Assembly: GCA_031841125.1 (NCBI GenBank)
Contig: CM063109.1
Span: 11,260,321-11,324,320 of the forward strand
Direction: 5' to 3'
Origin: Acanthococcus lagerstroemiae
Taxonomy: Eukaryota; Arthropoda; Insecta; Hemiptera; Eriococcidae
DNA length: 64,000 bases
The position numbers and the translations under genes are program-made. Each line of letters begins with the position of its first letter. Position 1 is the first letter of the stretch. This document shows positions 32,601 through 44,214 of the stretch, one piece after another. The notes beneath the pieces were generated by a model. That model saw nothing but the letters and a program-made list of their open reading frames with translations, was not told where the DNA came from and made no database searches.

Positions 32601-33730
32601 TAGTGTTCTTTTAATTTGAGCATCTACTCTAACACCCCCTCCTCCTTTGGTCAGAACCCCCCCCCCTCAATACAGGCTGACTACGGCCAAATAATTCAGA
32701 ATCAAAAAAATCTAAATCATATGTCGCAAAATCTGAATCCAACGAAGAGGATTTCAAAATTCAAACTGAATCCGAATATATGTATTCAAATCTTTCTTCA
32801 AAAAGAGTTTCTAGAACTCAAATCAAGTACTTACTTGAGCTCTAACTAAAATAAAGAATCTGGAATCGCAAATTAAAGAATAATTCAATCCCGGATAAAA
32901 ATGATTCAAAATCGGGATTCTCATACTTGGACACATGGATTTTCTTACTATTCATATAAATTCAAAATTCTCAAATTACTGGGGACGTAGCAAAAGGGTC
33001 ACCCAAAGAATCTGCAGAGTTGGAATACGTCGACAAATTTGAAAATGTAATTGGTATTTTGGACCATCAGTCGGCAAAACACGAAAGTCATTGACCTATT
33101 TTTCTTACTTGCATGGAAAATTTTTGCATCAAGTCGACATTTTTCGGCGGGACATTAGACCAGTTGGCAGAAAAAATGTACAATCGTTGAGCTTTATCTT
33201 TTATTTTTTATTTTTTTGCTTAACAATTTGTCTGCAGAATTGACATTTCGACTTGCTTCTTCTACCCCTCCCTCCTCCTTCTCCTACATCGATAGGCTGG
33301 CGACGCCCCGTGTTTTTTTAAGCCGAGCCAAGCCTGACTCAAACCATTTCCAGAACGCAACCAAACGCACACGTTTCGTCACGTTGAATATGCTAGTGTG
33401 ATTTTGTGTTGGAATTAACACCAGAGAGGAGCGTTAAGTTGCAATATTACTTGCAGTACTTAAAAGAAGCTTAGATCCGACGCACACCTTGCTGGCCTAT
33501 ACGAATATACATGTATGAGGATTGCCAAACGCCGAACAGTACACGAATTTATTATATACTTAAGAGTAAGCGTCAGTAAAGTCGCTGTTTTGCCCAATGT
33601 TTCATTATATTTTATTTGTAACAAGTTGAAGTTGATATTGTATATGGAAACTTATCTTCTGGGGAATTTTCAGGGGAAGCGGCGCTTACCTTGCTTGACT
33701 GAAATGCACGCCACTGTCTAATACTCACTT
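29626..33730. other. Long AT-rich stretch without recognised genes
   Basis: All frames are short, and none shows a domain I can name. At 29670-29720 there is an A/T-only inverted run of ATTAT/TTAAT words. At 32690-32940 degenerate GAATC/GATTC words resemble the interior of the 24732 element. G- and C-runs lie near 30727 and 32660. I see no terminal-repeat pair. Confidence 0.4.
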
Positions 33731-34065
33731 TGTGGACTGTATGGCGATGCACGCATGCCAAAGTGGCTCCCCAGACACCGCACTCCTGGCTCCAGAAACT
33801 ACCCTTTCGAGTATAGTGACTAGAGGGAGGCAATAAGGCTGGCCGAGCTCCCGTGTCGCCTCTCCGCTTCAGACTCGCACTGTCCTGCCAGGGCCACTAT
33901 GGGACATCCTACTGATCAAGGCAACGTTCACCCAGCATTAACCTGGAATTCGGGTGCACCACAGACGGACGCGCTACCTTCCTTCGTCCCTCACCTCTTT
34001 GTCTTGGTACGTGTGGCGACGCAGTAAGGTGGAAACGGCGGGACGAGCCCGGCCGAGGGGTCTAC
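33731..34065 (+). repeat. Dispersed repeat family A, copy 3 (long)
   Basis: Carries the full series of family A landmarks in plus orientation, from GTATGGCGATGCACGCATGC through AGGGCCACTATGGGACATCC to TTAACCTGGAATTCGGGTGC and GTGTGGCGACGCAGTAAGG. It ends next to a hAT transposase fragment at 34087, without an obvious shared junction. Confidence 0.8.
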
Positions 34066-34086
34066 AATAGCTGCAGCAGCTCTAGG

Positions 34087-34311
34087 ATGATACAAATACT
34101 TCTAACACGACCAGTTACAGTGGCTACTGGTGAACGTAGTTTTTCCGAATTAGAAAAGCGGATTAAAACATACTTCCAATTGACTATTGGACAGGAGCCT
34201 CTTTCAGATTTTTCCTTTATAGCTATTGAAAGCAAAGACCTGAAAAACATTATCCACGAATCCGCTCAAATAAAAGTTCGTAAGGCTATGACACGTCATT
34301 GTTACAACTGA
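34087..34311 (+). pseudogene. hAT transposase C-terminal dimerisation fragment (ZMYM1-like)
   Basis: The 74-codon frame reads LLTRPVTVATGERSFSELEKRIKTY...LSDFSFIAIES...IIHESAQIKVRKA. This is the hAT C-terminal dimerisation pattern (P.T.A..ERSFS.L..IK...R......RLS...I..IE) of ZMYM1-like hAT transposases. The rest of the transposase is missing to the left, where a family A repeat lies. It is a relic, since the domain cannot act alone. Confidence 0.8.
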
Positions 34312-35230
34312 TTAGTGTCGTGTTTCATTTCCTACTTGAATATAACAAATTATTGTGAACAAATTTGACTTCGTATTGCTGTTTACAAACGGGCGGTAAA
34401 AAATGTGTTACCTGGAGCGCTGAAGATTTCGCGCCGGGGCTGTTTCCAAGTTGATACCATTTTGCGACTTATACCGCAGTAAACCAGAAAACCGGTAATT
34501 ACGCAAATACATCAGGCGAGGCAGAGTCCCTTAAATTTTACTCCGCAAGATTACATTTCTGCTTCATTCATCAATAACCTAAATAGTTGACCACGCATTC
34601 GCCACTTCGTGTACCCGTACGCATGTCCATCCGCGCCGATCAAACCAGTTAAAACATTTTCACGCCTCGCGTTTCAAATGACCGCGAATTTACACGCCGC
34701 TAATCGCATCGTTGATATTCTGGCAGGTCTGTACTCGCCTAGCCCGAGGCTGTTGGCAGGCCCGCGAGCTACACCCTGTGTGAGCGGGAACGCCGCAAAT
34801 GGCGATTCATGAAAGAAATATAACCGCGCGCTATTAACCGTCATCGTTGCTGGAAACCCGCAGAGGCCTTTGCCGATCGCTAATTTGTCGGTCATGACGT
34901 TCGCGCTGCAACGGATATTAAAATATAGTTATTATTGTGAAACATTTGCGGCGAACGAAAACACATTATAAATTGTTGAGCTGTAAATTAACGAAAAGAA
35001 AAATTAAACTGCTGATAACAGTGATTATGATACAATGAATGGAGTTGCAGTAGCCCTGTATAACATCAACGAGAATATGACAGTAGCATCCTTAACTCTC
35101 GGCAATACAATAACCAATAGCCGCATTGTTGGCAGCCTTCGTCGGCCCGTTCTTATCGTTAATACATGACTAAGTAAAAAAACTCAGTTTGTATTGTTAA
35201 ATAAAGAGATTGGTATCAGAAATGTCTTGA
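34312..35230. other. Unique-looking stretch, CpG-rich at 34380-34920
   Basis: Overlapping frames on both strands (34609-34812 plus, 34674-34895 minus) show no known motif. The CpG density at 34380-34920 is above the surroundings. A regulatory or host-derived role is possible but unsupported. Confidence 0.35.
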
Positions 35231-35469
35231 GTAAACTTACTGAGTAATGAACGTGGCCGATGCTGCTCTCGGTGAAGGTAGCGTTCGTGTACTCCCGTTC
35301 TCACCGTGTATCCAGTCTTCCACACGGTCTGTCTTATTAGTATGCACCGATAAGCGGTCGTTGGTATGTTCTTTTAAATATTTCCGGACCAACAGACAGC
35401 GTGCGACAGATTCAGAAAGGCGATTATCTATCATCAAGTCAGAAACGCGTAGACAGTTTTACCAAACAG

Positions 35470-36150
35470 CCGATTGGTTCCCATATAAGAACAGAGAAAT
35501 TAAGTATAAAATCGACAGCCTAAGGATTGGCTCCACTGACGAAAAATTCAACGCTGTTTGGGCTCTAGGTAGTTACCTAGGTATATCCCACAATTATACC
35601 TTGCAGGAATGAGAGGGGTACGGGCCTTCATCTGAGGAATTTTCTACTTTTCTGGATGCCAGAGACGTACTTATTCAACACAGCAAATTGCAAAGGTTCT
35701 GTGATGTCGAAGGGATAAAAACTGATAAAATGCAGAAAGAAGGGGCCTCCAGGCTCTTGAGAACAAATAAATACAGCCCCTAAATGATGAAACTGCAGAA
35801 GTCACAAAAAACATGTAGGCGCCCCTTTATGAATGCAGAATGGTATGAACACTGTAAGCTTTACTTCAGTGACTCAAAATGATCGCTAATCCAGGAGCAG
35901 TTGTAAGAACTGGCTTCACTTCTGATGCATTTCCTCATTCGGTGATGGTCAACAGAAGTTATGGTCAATTCAACCTAGTTTGGCTTTTGGGATTCAGGTA
36001 CATCATTTAAATCCCACAATGCACCTCACAGGAACAAGAGCGGTCCGAGACTTCACCCTCAAAACAAAAGTCATGCAAAATAGTTGACACGACATTGTGG
36101 TTGAATTTGATATCAAATTTGAGGTAAGGTACAGTGACATTCATTAGTCA
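35470..36150 (+). repeat. Outlying units of the 0.7-kb repeat family (G)
   Basis: At 35525-35640 the order AAATTCAACGCTGTTTGGGCTCT...CACAATTATACCTTGCAGGAATGAGAG matches 39860-39945. At 35877-36120 the order GATCGCTAATCC, CAGTTGTAAGAACTGG, TTCCTCATTCGGTGA and CACAATGCACCTCACAGGAA matches units at 39011 and 39755. Diverged and partial. Confidence 0.6.
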
Positions 36151-36209
36151 AGTGCCAATAAATGGTCAAAACTTCGAAGCTATAAATCTAGTCCGCTAGA
36201 GGGTATGAG

Positions 36210-36400
36210 CAGGGACGTAGCGAAGAATTTTTTCTGGAGGGGCAAAAATTGTTAAGTTCCCAACTGACTCGATTCAAGATTCCCAAGTATCAAAATTTGC
36301 TTTTATATTGCCAAAAAAAACAAAAAACTTTTCGACTTGTTGGATTTTCCCAACTTTTGATCCATCTACTAAAACTTCCCAACTCCGGCGGGGGAGAGGA
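36210..36400 (+). repeat. Dispersed repeat family F, copy 3
   Basis: Begins CAGGGACGTAGCGAAGAATT and runs through CTGGAGGGGCAAAAATTGTT, CAACTGACTC, CCCAAGTATCAAAATTTGC and TTTTGATCCATCTAC. It is the best-preserved copy in the window. The CAGGGACGTAGC start fits a hAT-type terminal repeat, but the opposite end is missing. Confidence 0.65.
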
Positions 36401-36892
36401 GGATTTTCATTCCTGGGTATGAGTTTTATTTTTTCATCAGTGTACGCAGACACACAGTACTTCAGTATAATCTGTGTTTGAAGTGATTTTGATGATTTGC
36501 GCTGAAGATATGAGTTGTGGGAAAATTTTCCTGTTTCTGGCGTGATAACATTCAAGCATTTCGACATCCATCAGCAAAATCGAAAAAGTAAGTATTTCAT
36601 GCAATTAATTACGAACTTTTGTAATTGTGAGTTCAGAGGACTTACCAAGGAACATTTTTTGAATAATGAACAGACGATTGAGTTGCTACTTATCGAGTGC
36701 GGGTCTTGGGAATTGGAGATTGAATCCAGTTATGGAAATGATTGTACCTCTGTCCCATCATTAAGTATGTTTTTTGATTTCAGCAAGTTGGATAGCCCTT
36801 TGAGAGTCGCATAACATACATGGCAATGATAAATAAATTTAATACACGGGAGGAAAATAATTTGACCAATATTTGGCATGACGTCTGGTGAC

Positions 36893-37095
36893 CGAGTAGG
36901 GATCTGGTGACCGAGTTGATAGCGCGCTGGTTTCGGAATCTGGAGGGGCCGGATTCGAGCCCACGTAGCAACTCGCTATATTTCGACCTAGAACGGTTTT
37001 CCGGCAAGATGAGAAAAGGGCTAAGACCACCCTAATAGCCTCCCCGACGTCTCTGAAGTAATGCTCGAAAGGACGGTTCTCAGGACTCGAGTTGA
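36893..37095 (+). repeat. tRNA-derived SINE
   Basis: The head looks like a tRNA gene: an A-box-like TGGTGACCGAGTTGATAGCG at about 36905-36924 and a B-box-like GGATTCGAGCC at 36951-36961, about 45 nt apart. A unique body follows (GAACGGTTTTCCGGCAAGA, then CTCCCCGACGTCTCTGAAG). GTGACCGAGT also occurs just upstream, hinting at a duplicated start. It is Pol III-type by motif. It is not a functional tRNA because the acceptor arm does not close. Confidence 0.65.
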
Positions 37096-37194
37096 GAGTA
37101 AAAAATTAGAAAAGAGGCATGACCAATTTGACTCTACATTCTGTCAATGTCAGATAATTTTATTCAGATTGTGCCAAATATTGGTCGACCAATG

Positions 37195-37929
37195 CAGTAA
37201 GACCTCTCATTAGCAGACACTCACGGCCCTGTCGGGTATTTAGAAATGTCCGGTATACAGGGGGGGGGGGGAGGGGACGATGCGAAATTTGTATTTATTG
37301 TTTTGTTAGAATATAATAAAATATCTGGAACCTTTCCTTTCCGCTGCTCACCAGCTCCTTTATCTAGAGCTGCTGCAGCTTCATTACACACTGCTTTATA
37401 GACATTGTTATACTATGCCTCTCGCTAAATTATTCGAGACAATCGTTCGAACCTTGAAAATTGCTAAATTCGTGCTTCGTAGCTACTTCTCTACTCTTTA
37501 CTTAGCTGAAAGGTCCTGAGGCAGGCAAGTTTTTCTTTCTCAGTTTGGTAAACCAGAGCAGCATTTCGTCGACAATGACACAAGTTTCCGTTTTCTGTCG
37601 CTTTTTCCACTTCTGACCTTCATTTCCATTACTGACCCACATCTCATAAAGCACATCTCTATCTTTTAAAATATCAGAAATTTGAGTTTTGCTAACACCG
37701 AACTTCACAGCAACATCTCAAACTCCAATTTCTGGATGAAAATCAAGAAAATCAAAGATTTCAATTCCTATTCATTAATGTAATTTGAAAAATTGAGTAC
37801 ACAAGATGGAAAAACTTCAAAGAAAGTGTCCGGTATTTAGAGGATTCCCTATAGAAACCAAGGTAGAATGTTCTCGTTCCCGAAAAAGAGTCCGTTATTT
37901 ATAGGCGTCCGCTAAGGGAGATTTTACCA
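37195..37929 (-). mobile_element. pogo/Tigger-type DNA transposon remnant
   Basis: The left end CAGTAAGACCTCTCATTAGC and the right end, reversed, TGGTAAAATCTCCCTTAGC form imperfect terminal repeats of the pogo kind. Further inside GTCCGGTAT and GTCCGTTAT words repeat near the ends. Minus-strand coding sequence between them gives the N-terminal DNA-binding part of a pogo transposase. At about 735 bp it has lost the catalytic DDE region. The G-run at 37260-37273 may be a later expansion. Confidence 0.65.
37400..37800 (-). pseudogene. pogo/Tigger transposase N-terminal (CENP-B-like) fragment
   Basis: On the minus strand the region reads GIEIFDFLDFHPEIGV, a stop, then DVAVKFGVSKTQISDILKDR and, from the 68-codon frame 37502-37708, KLRKKNLPASGPFS. 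Further on, FSNFQGSNDCLE and FSERHSI match the second helix-turn-helix of CENP-B/Tigger proteins. At least three stops interrupt it. The binding domains are recognisable but nothing functional remains. Confidence 0.8.
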
Positions 37930-38119
37930 TAATTGGTAAACTTTAACAGTTAATTTTCAAAAATTCACAGAAAATAACACTTAAGCTTGACCTCGGCGCG
38001 TGTAAGTGAAATTCATTTTTGATAGCATACATTACAATATTTTATTATTATTACATGCTTTTAAACTCAGTGAAGTTGCATTTTTTGGGATTACTGGTTT
38101 TTAGGGGTATATTTACCTT

Positions 38120-38300
38120 GCTCCTCGCTCAGATCACCCAATTTCAGGGTATGATCCTTCGTCAGGTCCTTCCACTTCTACCTGTCGCGGGTTAGAGATG
38201 CTCAGTTTGGGACAGCCATCCCAACCACCTCGTCTGCCGGCCTCATCGATGGTCTACCCTTTTTTCTCTTACCATTCTGATGAGTCTAGAAAGTGGTTAA
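38120..38300 (-). pseudogene. RTE-type retrotransposon C-terminal fragment (lineage 3)
   Basis: The minus strand reads KRKKGRPSMRPADEVVGMAV, then, after a stop, ASLTRDR, another stop and KWKDLTKDHTLKLGDLSEEQG. The order KRxxGRPxxRxxDE...A.DR..WK.L is the typical C-terminus of RTE-clade endonuclease/RT proteins. Stops sit where the family often has Trp. A faint upstream part (KLQLEYINHFLDSS, near 38270-38330) may belong to it. Confidence 0.55.
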
Positions 38301-38920
38301 TATATTCCAATTGTAATTTGGTTTCCTTGCGATATGACCAGCATATTTTTATTTTAGTTACACTACCATATGCTATGATTAAAAATTGAAAATTCTGCAG
38401 ACGAATAATTAGCAATACTTGCCAAATTTTGGTTTTTGGAACCTTCATAGAATACCTGTGGATTAATCCAGAGGGGTGGGATGATAGCAACGTCATCTTG
38501 TCATATTTTGGAGAAGAAAGATGAAGGTATCCATCGATTCCAAAATCAATTCCTCCATATAATTAGAGTCCGAGACATAAACGTCCAAGATACCTGACCA
38601 CTAAATGGCACTTTATTTTATCATGTCAATATCGACTTCTGGTGGAATTTTTCATCGATTTCGATGTAAAATTCTATACAAATTTGATCAATTTTGATGT
38701 AAAATTCCATCGAAAAGTTGATGCAGACATGGTAACTTGATATTTATGTAGAATTGTACGTCAAATTTGACCAGAGTATGGTACTGAAAATGTGGAAGAT
38801 TTGGAATTTCGACAAGTGAGTTGGTTTTTGTATCAACTGTGTCTTAAGGGCAACCTGAGGAAGTTCTTTCGTTTCTGAATTTGAAAATACAACTTGGAGG
38901 GAAGATTAAGTCATAGATAC

Positions 38921-39000
38921 TGTAAGCTTAATGAGAGTCACATAAGCCCGATGCATGTCATGTAAGCTCGATATGGGTTACATAAACTTGGTGTGAGTTA
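38921..39000 (+). repeat. Short tandem repeat, about 20-bp period, four units
   Basis: Four diverged units of the type (G)TAAGCTCGATATGGGTTACA follow one another: TAAGCTTAATGAGAGTCACA, TAAGCCCGATGCATGTCATG, TAAGCTCGATATGGGTTACA and TAAACTTGGTGTGAGTTA. It lies at the edge of the first family G unit. Confidence 0.7.
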
Positions 39001-40282
39001 AACCATTACCAAAGATCGCTAATCTACAATTATAAGAACTGGTTTCCCTCTTCTTATTTCCTCATTCAGTGACAATCAGCAAAAGCTTTGAAAGATTCAA
39101 CATGATTCAGCTTTTGAGGGACCAAGATATAGTCATCTAAATTCACAATGTACATTGAAGGAATGGATGCGATCCAGGTCTCCATCATCGAAACAAATTT
39201 CAGCATGCAGCGTCCTTTTTTTTTGTCATTCATTTGACGTGATAGCCGAATCTGATATCAAATTCGATATGAAAGTCTATTTACCATATCAATATCAACT
39301 TTGATTAGAATTTGGCATTGACTTTAATGTAGAATTCCATCAAAAAGTTGAAACTCAACTTTTGTATTGAATTTTACATTATACTGGAGCATATAATATG
39401 TAGTATCGTGTTGAATAACTATGACAGATTATAGGATGTCCATGTTTGTATCAGCCGTGTTTCAAGAGCAAATGAGAAATTTCTTTCGTTTCTGAATGAG
39501 GAAAGGCAGCCGGCAGACATATTTATGACATAAACACTCTAATCTTGTGGTGAGTTGTACACACTGGTGTAGGACGATCTCAGTCTTGGGCGAAGGGGAT
39601 AGTGGTCGCTACAGCACATATCTAGTCATCTCTCTGCTGTAATTAATAGGCTGAAATACATTCTGAAATGCTCTTTTTGACAGTGCTGGGAGGGGGGGGG
39701 TGTTTAACCTGAACTCCCTGTTCATACACTGGTGGTTGTACAAAGACCAAAGATCACTAATCCATAAGCAGTTATAAGAATTGGTTTCGCTCTTCATACA
39801 TCTTCATTTCATGTCCGTCAGCAGAGGTTGTGAAAAATTCGACGGCCAGCAGAAATTATGAAAACTTAACGTTGTTTGTCTTTTGAGGAGTTCTAGTCAT
39901 CTAGATCCACAATGTACCTTGCAAGAATGAGAGCAGTTCGGACCTTCTCTCTTAAAACAAATGTCAAAATGCAAAATGCGTCGCTTTTTTGGCACAACAT
40001 TCTGGTCACATCTGATATCGTATTGATATCGAATTTGATACAGAAGTCGAGTTACCATATCAATATAAACTTTCGAATAAAATTTCGCCTCACCGTCGAT
40101 GTAAAATTTTATTTAAAAAAAGTCTACGTCGACTTAGTAACTTGACTTTTGTATCACATTCTACATCAAATTCGACCACAACGTTTGTTCGAAAAAGTGA
40201 TGGATTTGGGAGTCGATTTTTGTATCGACTGTGTTTCAAAGGCTACTGAGAAATTTCTTTCTCTTCATAATGCGGAAAAGCA

Positions 40283-40550
40283 GCCAGCAGCAGTGGCTAG
40301 CCAGGGGGGCGAAGGGGGCGAATGCCTCCCCCGAGGCATTTGAAATTGAATGTAAAATATGCAAGAATGAGCAATTTTTTGACTTTAAAACACGTTTTTC
40401 CAGAAAATTTTCGCTCGAGCAATAATTTTACCTTCATTTTCATAAAATAGTCCTCTAATATCGGCGATCTCAATTATCGACTTTTTCTCCCTAGAAAATC
40501 TTACTTTGCCTCCCCCTTGGGAAAATCCTTGCTACGCCACTGGCCAGCAG
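40283..40550. mobile_element. 252-bp hAT-type MITE with exact 8-bp duplication
   Basis: The element proper is 40291-40542. An exact duplication gccagcag flanks it (40283-40290 and 40543-40550). The left end reads CAGTGGCTAGCCAGGGGGG and the right, reversed, CAGTGGCGTAGCAAGGATT, matching over most of the first 15 bases. The CAGTGGCGTAGC start is common among insect hAT MITEs. It interrupts the third family G unit, so it is younger than the array. Confidence 0.88.
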
Positions 40551-40650
40551 GCATGTTTATTCCACAGACGCCGTTCGCCTGACGCGAGTTAAACAGAGAT
40601 CGAAGGTCACTAATCCACACATGATTATAACGAATCATCTTTACCGCATC

Positions 40651-41559
40651 GGTTCTCATCAAGTCATCAGGTATCGATTATCGATACATCGGCACAACAA
40701 ATCGATTCGGGCCATCTGAAGTACACCTCTTCTGTCGTCCGCGAACTGCTTTTCCGCATTCATTGGAACGTTCTCGACACTCGCATTGAATTCTGGAGCA
40801 CGGAGAGCAGGCATCTCGGGACGAGTAGCATTTTAGAAGTATAATTTGTTATACTGTTGATGGACAGCCTTCTTCCATTTCAAAATACGAAGATGTGATC
40901 AGGCCTAATTATATTTCATTTTCGGCTTTTTGTTCGGTAGTTCGACGGGTACAGGTATGAAGGGTATTAAACTTAAAATTGAAACGAATCACATTACAAA
41001 GAGTTTGGACGCCGTAGACTGGCTTTGTAAAGTTCAAGAACATACGCTTGTTATATACGGAACTGGATATTGACGTCTTAGTTGGCTCGTCAGGCGGTGC
41101 CTTGGTACTCGAGAGTCGAGATTTGAAAATGTACCGGCAACCAGAACCGGGAACAGTACATCTATGTGAAAAAGATACAGCCTACGTCTTCTTGAGGTGA
41201 TGATGATGGGGTGGCGGAGACTCGTGGGATATTTATTACATTTGAAGGTCATTCCCTCGGATTCTTCATTTGGAGCATAAAAGAAGAAGAATGAAAGAGA
41301 ATTGAAACTAGGGTTCAAAACCGACTTTAAGTTTGAATTTGTTTTGATATTAGGACACTGGGGAGGAAGCAGTACGATTCATACCAGTGTGGTAGAAAAT
41401 CAAATGAATCAATATAACTAAATTCATGAGCAGCACAGTCATGTCGATGCAACCAGTACGGATACTAGAAGGTGACTAGATATGAAGACGTGTGTTCAAA
41501 TATTCTCCTATCTCTGGAGCCAAATATTCATTTTTCTCATTGAAAAATGAAATTCACGT
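40651..41559. other. Non-coding stretch
   Basis: No protein motif or terminal repeats recognised. CpG content rises slightly around 40640-40830. The minus frame at 41034-41318 is unremarkable. Confidence 0.4.
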
Positions 41560-42260
41560 AGTTTAGGCAAACATTTTCTGCTCTCTCCCCAAAGAATTTA
41601 TTTGGGCAATGGAAACCTATGGATTGATACCTCGATTGTGTTTGCGGTAAAATGTGTCCTTTCCTCGAATGGAGCCACAGTTTTGGATTTAGGGTCAAAA
41701 CCGATAGCAAAATTTACTGCAGTAACCTCCATAACTTGAAAAATTATGCTCTATGTTGGGCTGAATTTCTCAATTTTGAACTCTCGCCATAGGTGCCATA
41801 ACTCACTGATTTTTGAATTGAATTCGGGGATACGGAAATCTATGGATCGACATACTTATTGTATTTTCTTTATTTTCATCTTCCTCCTCCTTCTGTGGAG
41901 TCACAATTTTGAATCTAGGGTCAAATCGATATTAAAAATTAGTTCAGTGACTTCAAAACTCAAAAAATGATACCTCCATTGCCTTAGCTAGATTTTTCAA
42001 TTTTAAGTCCCCGTCCTCGGGGTGCCATAATTTTGAAATTTCGGATAGAGTAATAATATCGAAATCAAATTTGGGGCCTATAAAAACCTACAAATCCAAA
42101 TCCACATTGTGTTTCACTCCACTTTCGTCCCTTTTCCCTCTTCTGCGGAGTCACAATTTGGGATTTAGGATCAAATTTACATCCAAAATGAATTCAGCGA
42201 GTTGGAAATCCCCTCAAGCCTCGATTTTACCTCGACTATGTCATTTGGATGAATGAAAGG
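41560..42260 (+). repeat. Diverged tandem repeat, about 226-250-bp period, three units
   Basis: GGAGCCACAGTTTTGGATTTAGG at 41671, GGAGTCACAATTTTGAATCTAGG at 41897 and GGAGTCACAATTTGGGATTTAGG at 42147 mark corresponding points. Each is preceded by a TTGTGTTT/TTGTATTTTC stretch and followed by a GTCAAA and GTGACTT/GCGAGTT region. Frames such as 41746-41970 and 42071-42256 are translations of the repeat. Confidence 0.7.
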
Positions 42261-42814
42261 TCTAAAAACTCCTTTTAGAAATCCACCTCAGTTGCGGATA
42301 CAGAAAATAATTTCAGGGGAGTCCGAATAGACGAAACATAATAGCTCTAAGTCACTATACACAGGGGGGGTCAGGACCCCCCAGTATCCGCCACTGATCC
42401 TCCTTAAGACTAATGGAATAACGAAAGAACATACATTTACAGGTACTACATACAAGGAGAGAGGGTAGTGGGGAATTTTCCTTTGTTGGTAGTACTGATG
42501 AACGGAAATGTATCAGGAAATAATTTGTATTCTTTCTATTCGCACAAGACGTGGAGGTTAATAAAATTTCGAAAATTCTATACCTTATCCCATAAGATGT
42601 GAGTAGCGATTTTACAAAACGGCCTCTGTCCAGTTTTATATTTTTTTCACGAGGAAGGAAAAACTTGGTGTATCCCTACATTACACCTACATGTCACGGT
42701 TGATAGTCGGGTTGCCTAGTAGAACACTTACAGGAATTTATCTCGTTGAAATATTGAATGTACCTTGTACAGGAGACGCGCATGCCAGTCGCGAAGTGGG
42801 GGATCTCCTGGATA

Positions 42815-43150
42815 GAGGCCATTTTGGAACAATATTTTTGAATTATTAGTTTTGGTTTGGCACAAAATTATACATACTGTTTCTTTCAGTAGATTCTAAT
42901 TCATAAAATTCTCAAGATAATGTCGACTCCTCTATTGTGATAAAAATATGTGCACAGCGGCCGTTTTGGAACAACATTTTCTTCTCTTTGCGAGTCTATT
43001 TTGGCTTCTTACATGCGTTAAATTCGCGATATCGTGATTTTGTTCGGGCCAGAATATGTATTACTAGATTCCTCACCAGATGGCACTATAAAACAATTTT
43101 TCAAAAAAATGGACATAGGCCGTTTTGGAATATCGCTCCTCCTGTATATT
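42815..43150 (+). repeat. Diverged repeat, about 140-160-bp period, three units
   Basis: AGGCCATTTTGGAACAA (42816), GCGGCCGTTTTGGAACAAC (42956) and AGGCCGTTTTGGAATA (43117) mark three spaced units. The sequence between is only loosely similar, for example around ACAAAATTATACATA. Weakly supported as a tandem array. Confidence 0.45.
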
Positions 43151-43947
43151 AATGAATGGTCATGTAAAAGGTTATTTTCAACCCCCCCCCCCTTAAAAGC
43201 GTTCCTAGGGCAGTTACAAAAAATTGTCAGCGATCACTTTTACAAAAGATTAGGTCCAGAGTAAATTTTGTGCGAAACTTTTTTGATGCAGGTGATAAGA
43301 AGCGAATTATGACCAAAAAATCAGATTTTGGAGGTTTTTACCCTATAGCACTAGAAACCCGGGTCACAGGGGTGAAGAGATTCTTCCTTTCATCAGGATT
43401 TCTGCCCAAAATCTACTTGTAGGTTTTTTCGGTTTCATTTCTTTATTGACTGGACCTTATGGCTATGATGGCGAAAAATCAGACTCTTGTTCGGTAGGAA
43501 AAGGGTGCCGGGGAAAATGAGCTGTCAAAGGGAGAGAAAGAAGAATGTAAAGACGCAGAAAGAGGGAGGGACATGCAGAAGACAGATGCATCAGAACTTC
43601 TGAAAATATTGAACAACTGGTTTTAGAGAAGAGAGAGGCTGGGAGGCTGTATATGATTGGTCCCGGCGGAGTTATACAGGGACGTACAATATCAGCGACT
43701 AACTGATGTATCGCAATATTAATAGCGATCACTGAAAATTTTACTTATATACCAACTGTATTGATACCTTCCTGTCCTAACTGTGGACTGTGGACCCCAA
43801 GAATTTAACTAGGTGATTCGAATTTTAATATCAATCTTTGTATACCTTTTAGAATCCACCAATTTTTACGGTTTTATGAGAAGGTGCATAATTTTTACGA
43901 AACATTACATCAATCAGCCGCGTACGAAAGGATAAAATTATTTTAAT

Positions 43948-44085
43948 CCAGTCAAAGTTGCATCAAATAAAGCCCAAACAAAAGGAAATTGCGATCAAAA
44001 GCTTCTTCGCGAATGATTGTGCGAACTGGCTCATTGAATGACCCTCATAAAACTCATTCCCCCATCCGTGTACGTTTTCCAGGCG
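43948..44085 (+). repeat. Foldback family C, outer-arm fragment
   Basis: CCAGTCAAAGTTGCATCAAAT, AAATTGCGATCAAAAGCTTC, GAATGATTGTGCGAACTGG and CATCCGTGTACGTTTTCCA match the left outer arm of the foldback at 25865-26020, in the same orientation. The rest of that element is missing. Confidence 0.7.
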
Positions 44086-44214
44086 CTGTCTCACAGGGGG
44101 TTTCACCGGGAAAACTCCCGGGGCGGCCGGTGGGCTACATTCAGATTTATAAACCAAAAATTTCAAAACAAGAGTTAAAAAGTAACTCTTTGACTATATA
44201 AGAATGAAACTCTA

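Larger units (their letters stand above)
38590..40650 (+). repeat. Diverged tandem array of about 0.6-0.75-kb units (family G)
   Basis: Landmarks recur in order: GATCGCTAATC at 39014, GATCACTAATCCA at 39758 and GGTCACTAATCCACA at 40605; ATATCAATATCAACTTT at 39280 with a counterpart near 40055; and TTTTTGTATCAxCTGTGTxT-AAxGGC at 38835, 39448 and 40220. The first unit is partial. The third holds a MITE at 40291-40542, without which it is about 590 bp. Small frames across it are not genes. Outlying copies lie at 35.5-36.1 kb. Confidence 0.7.
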
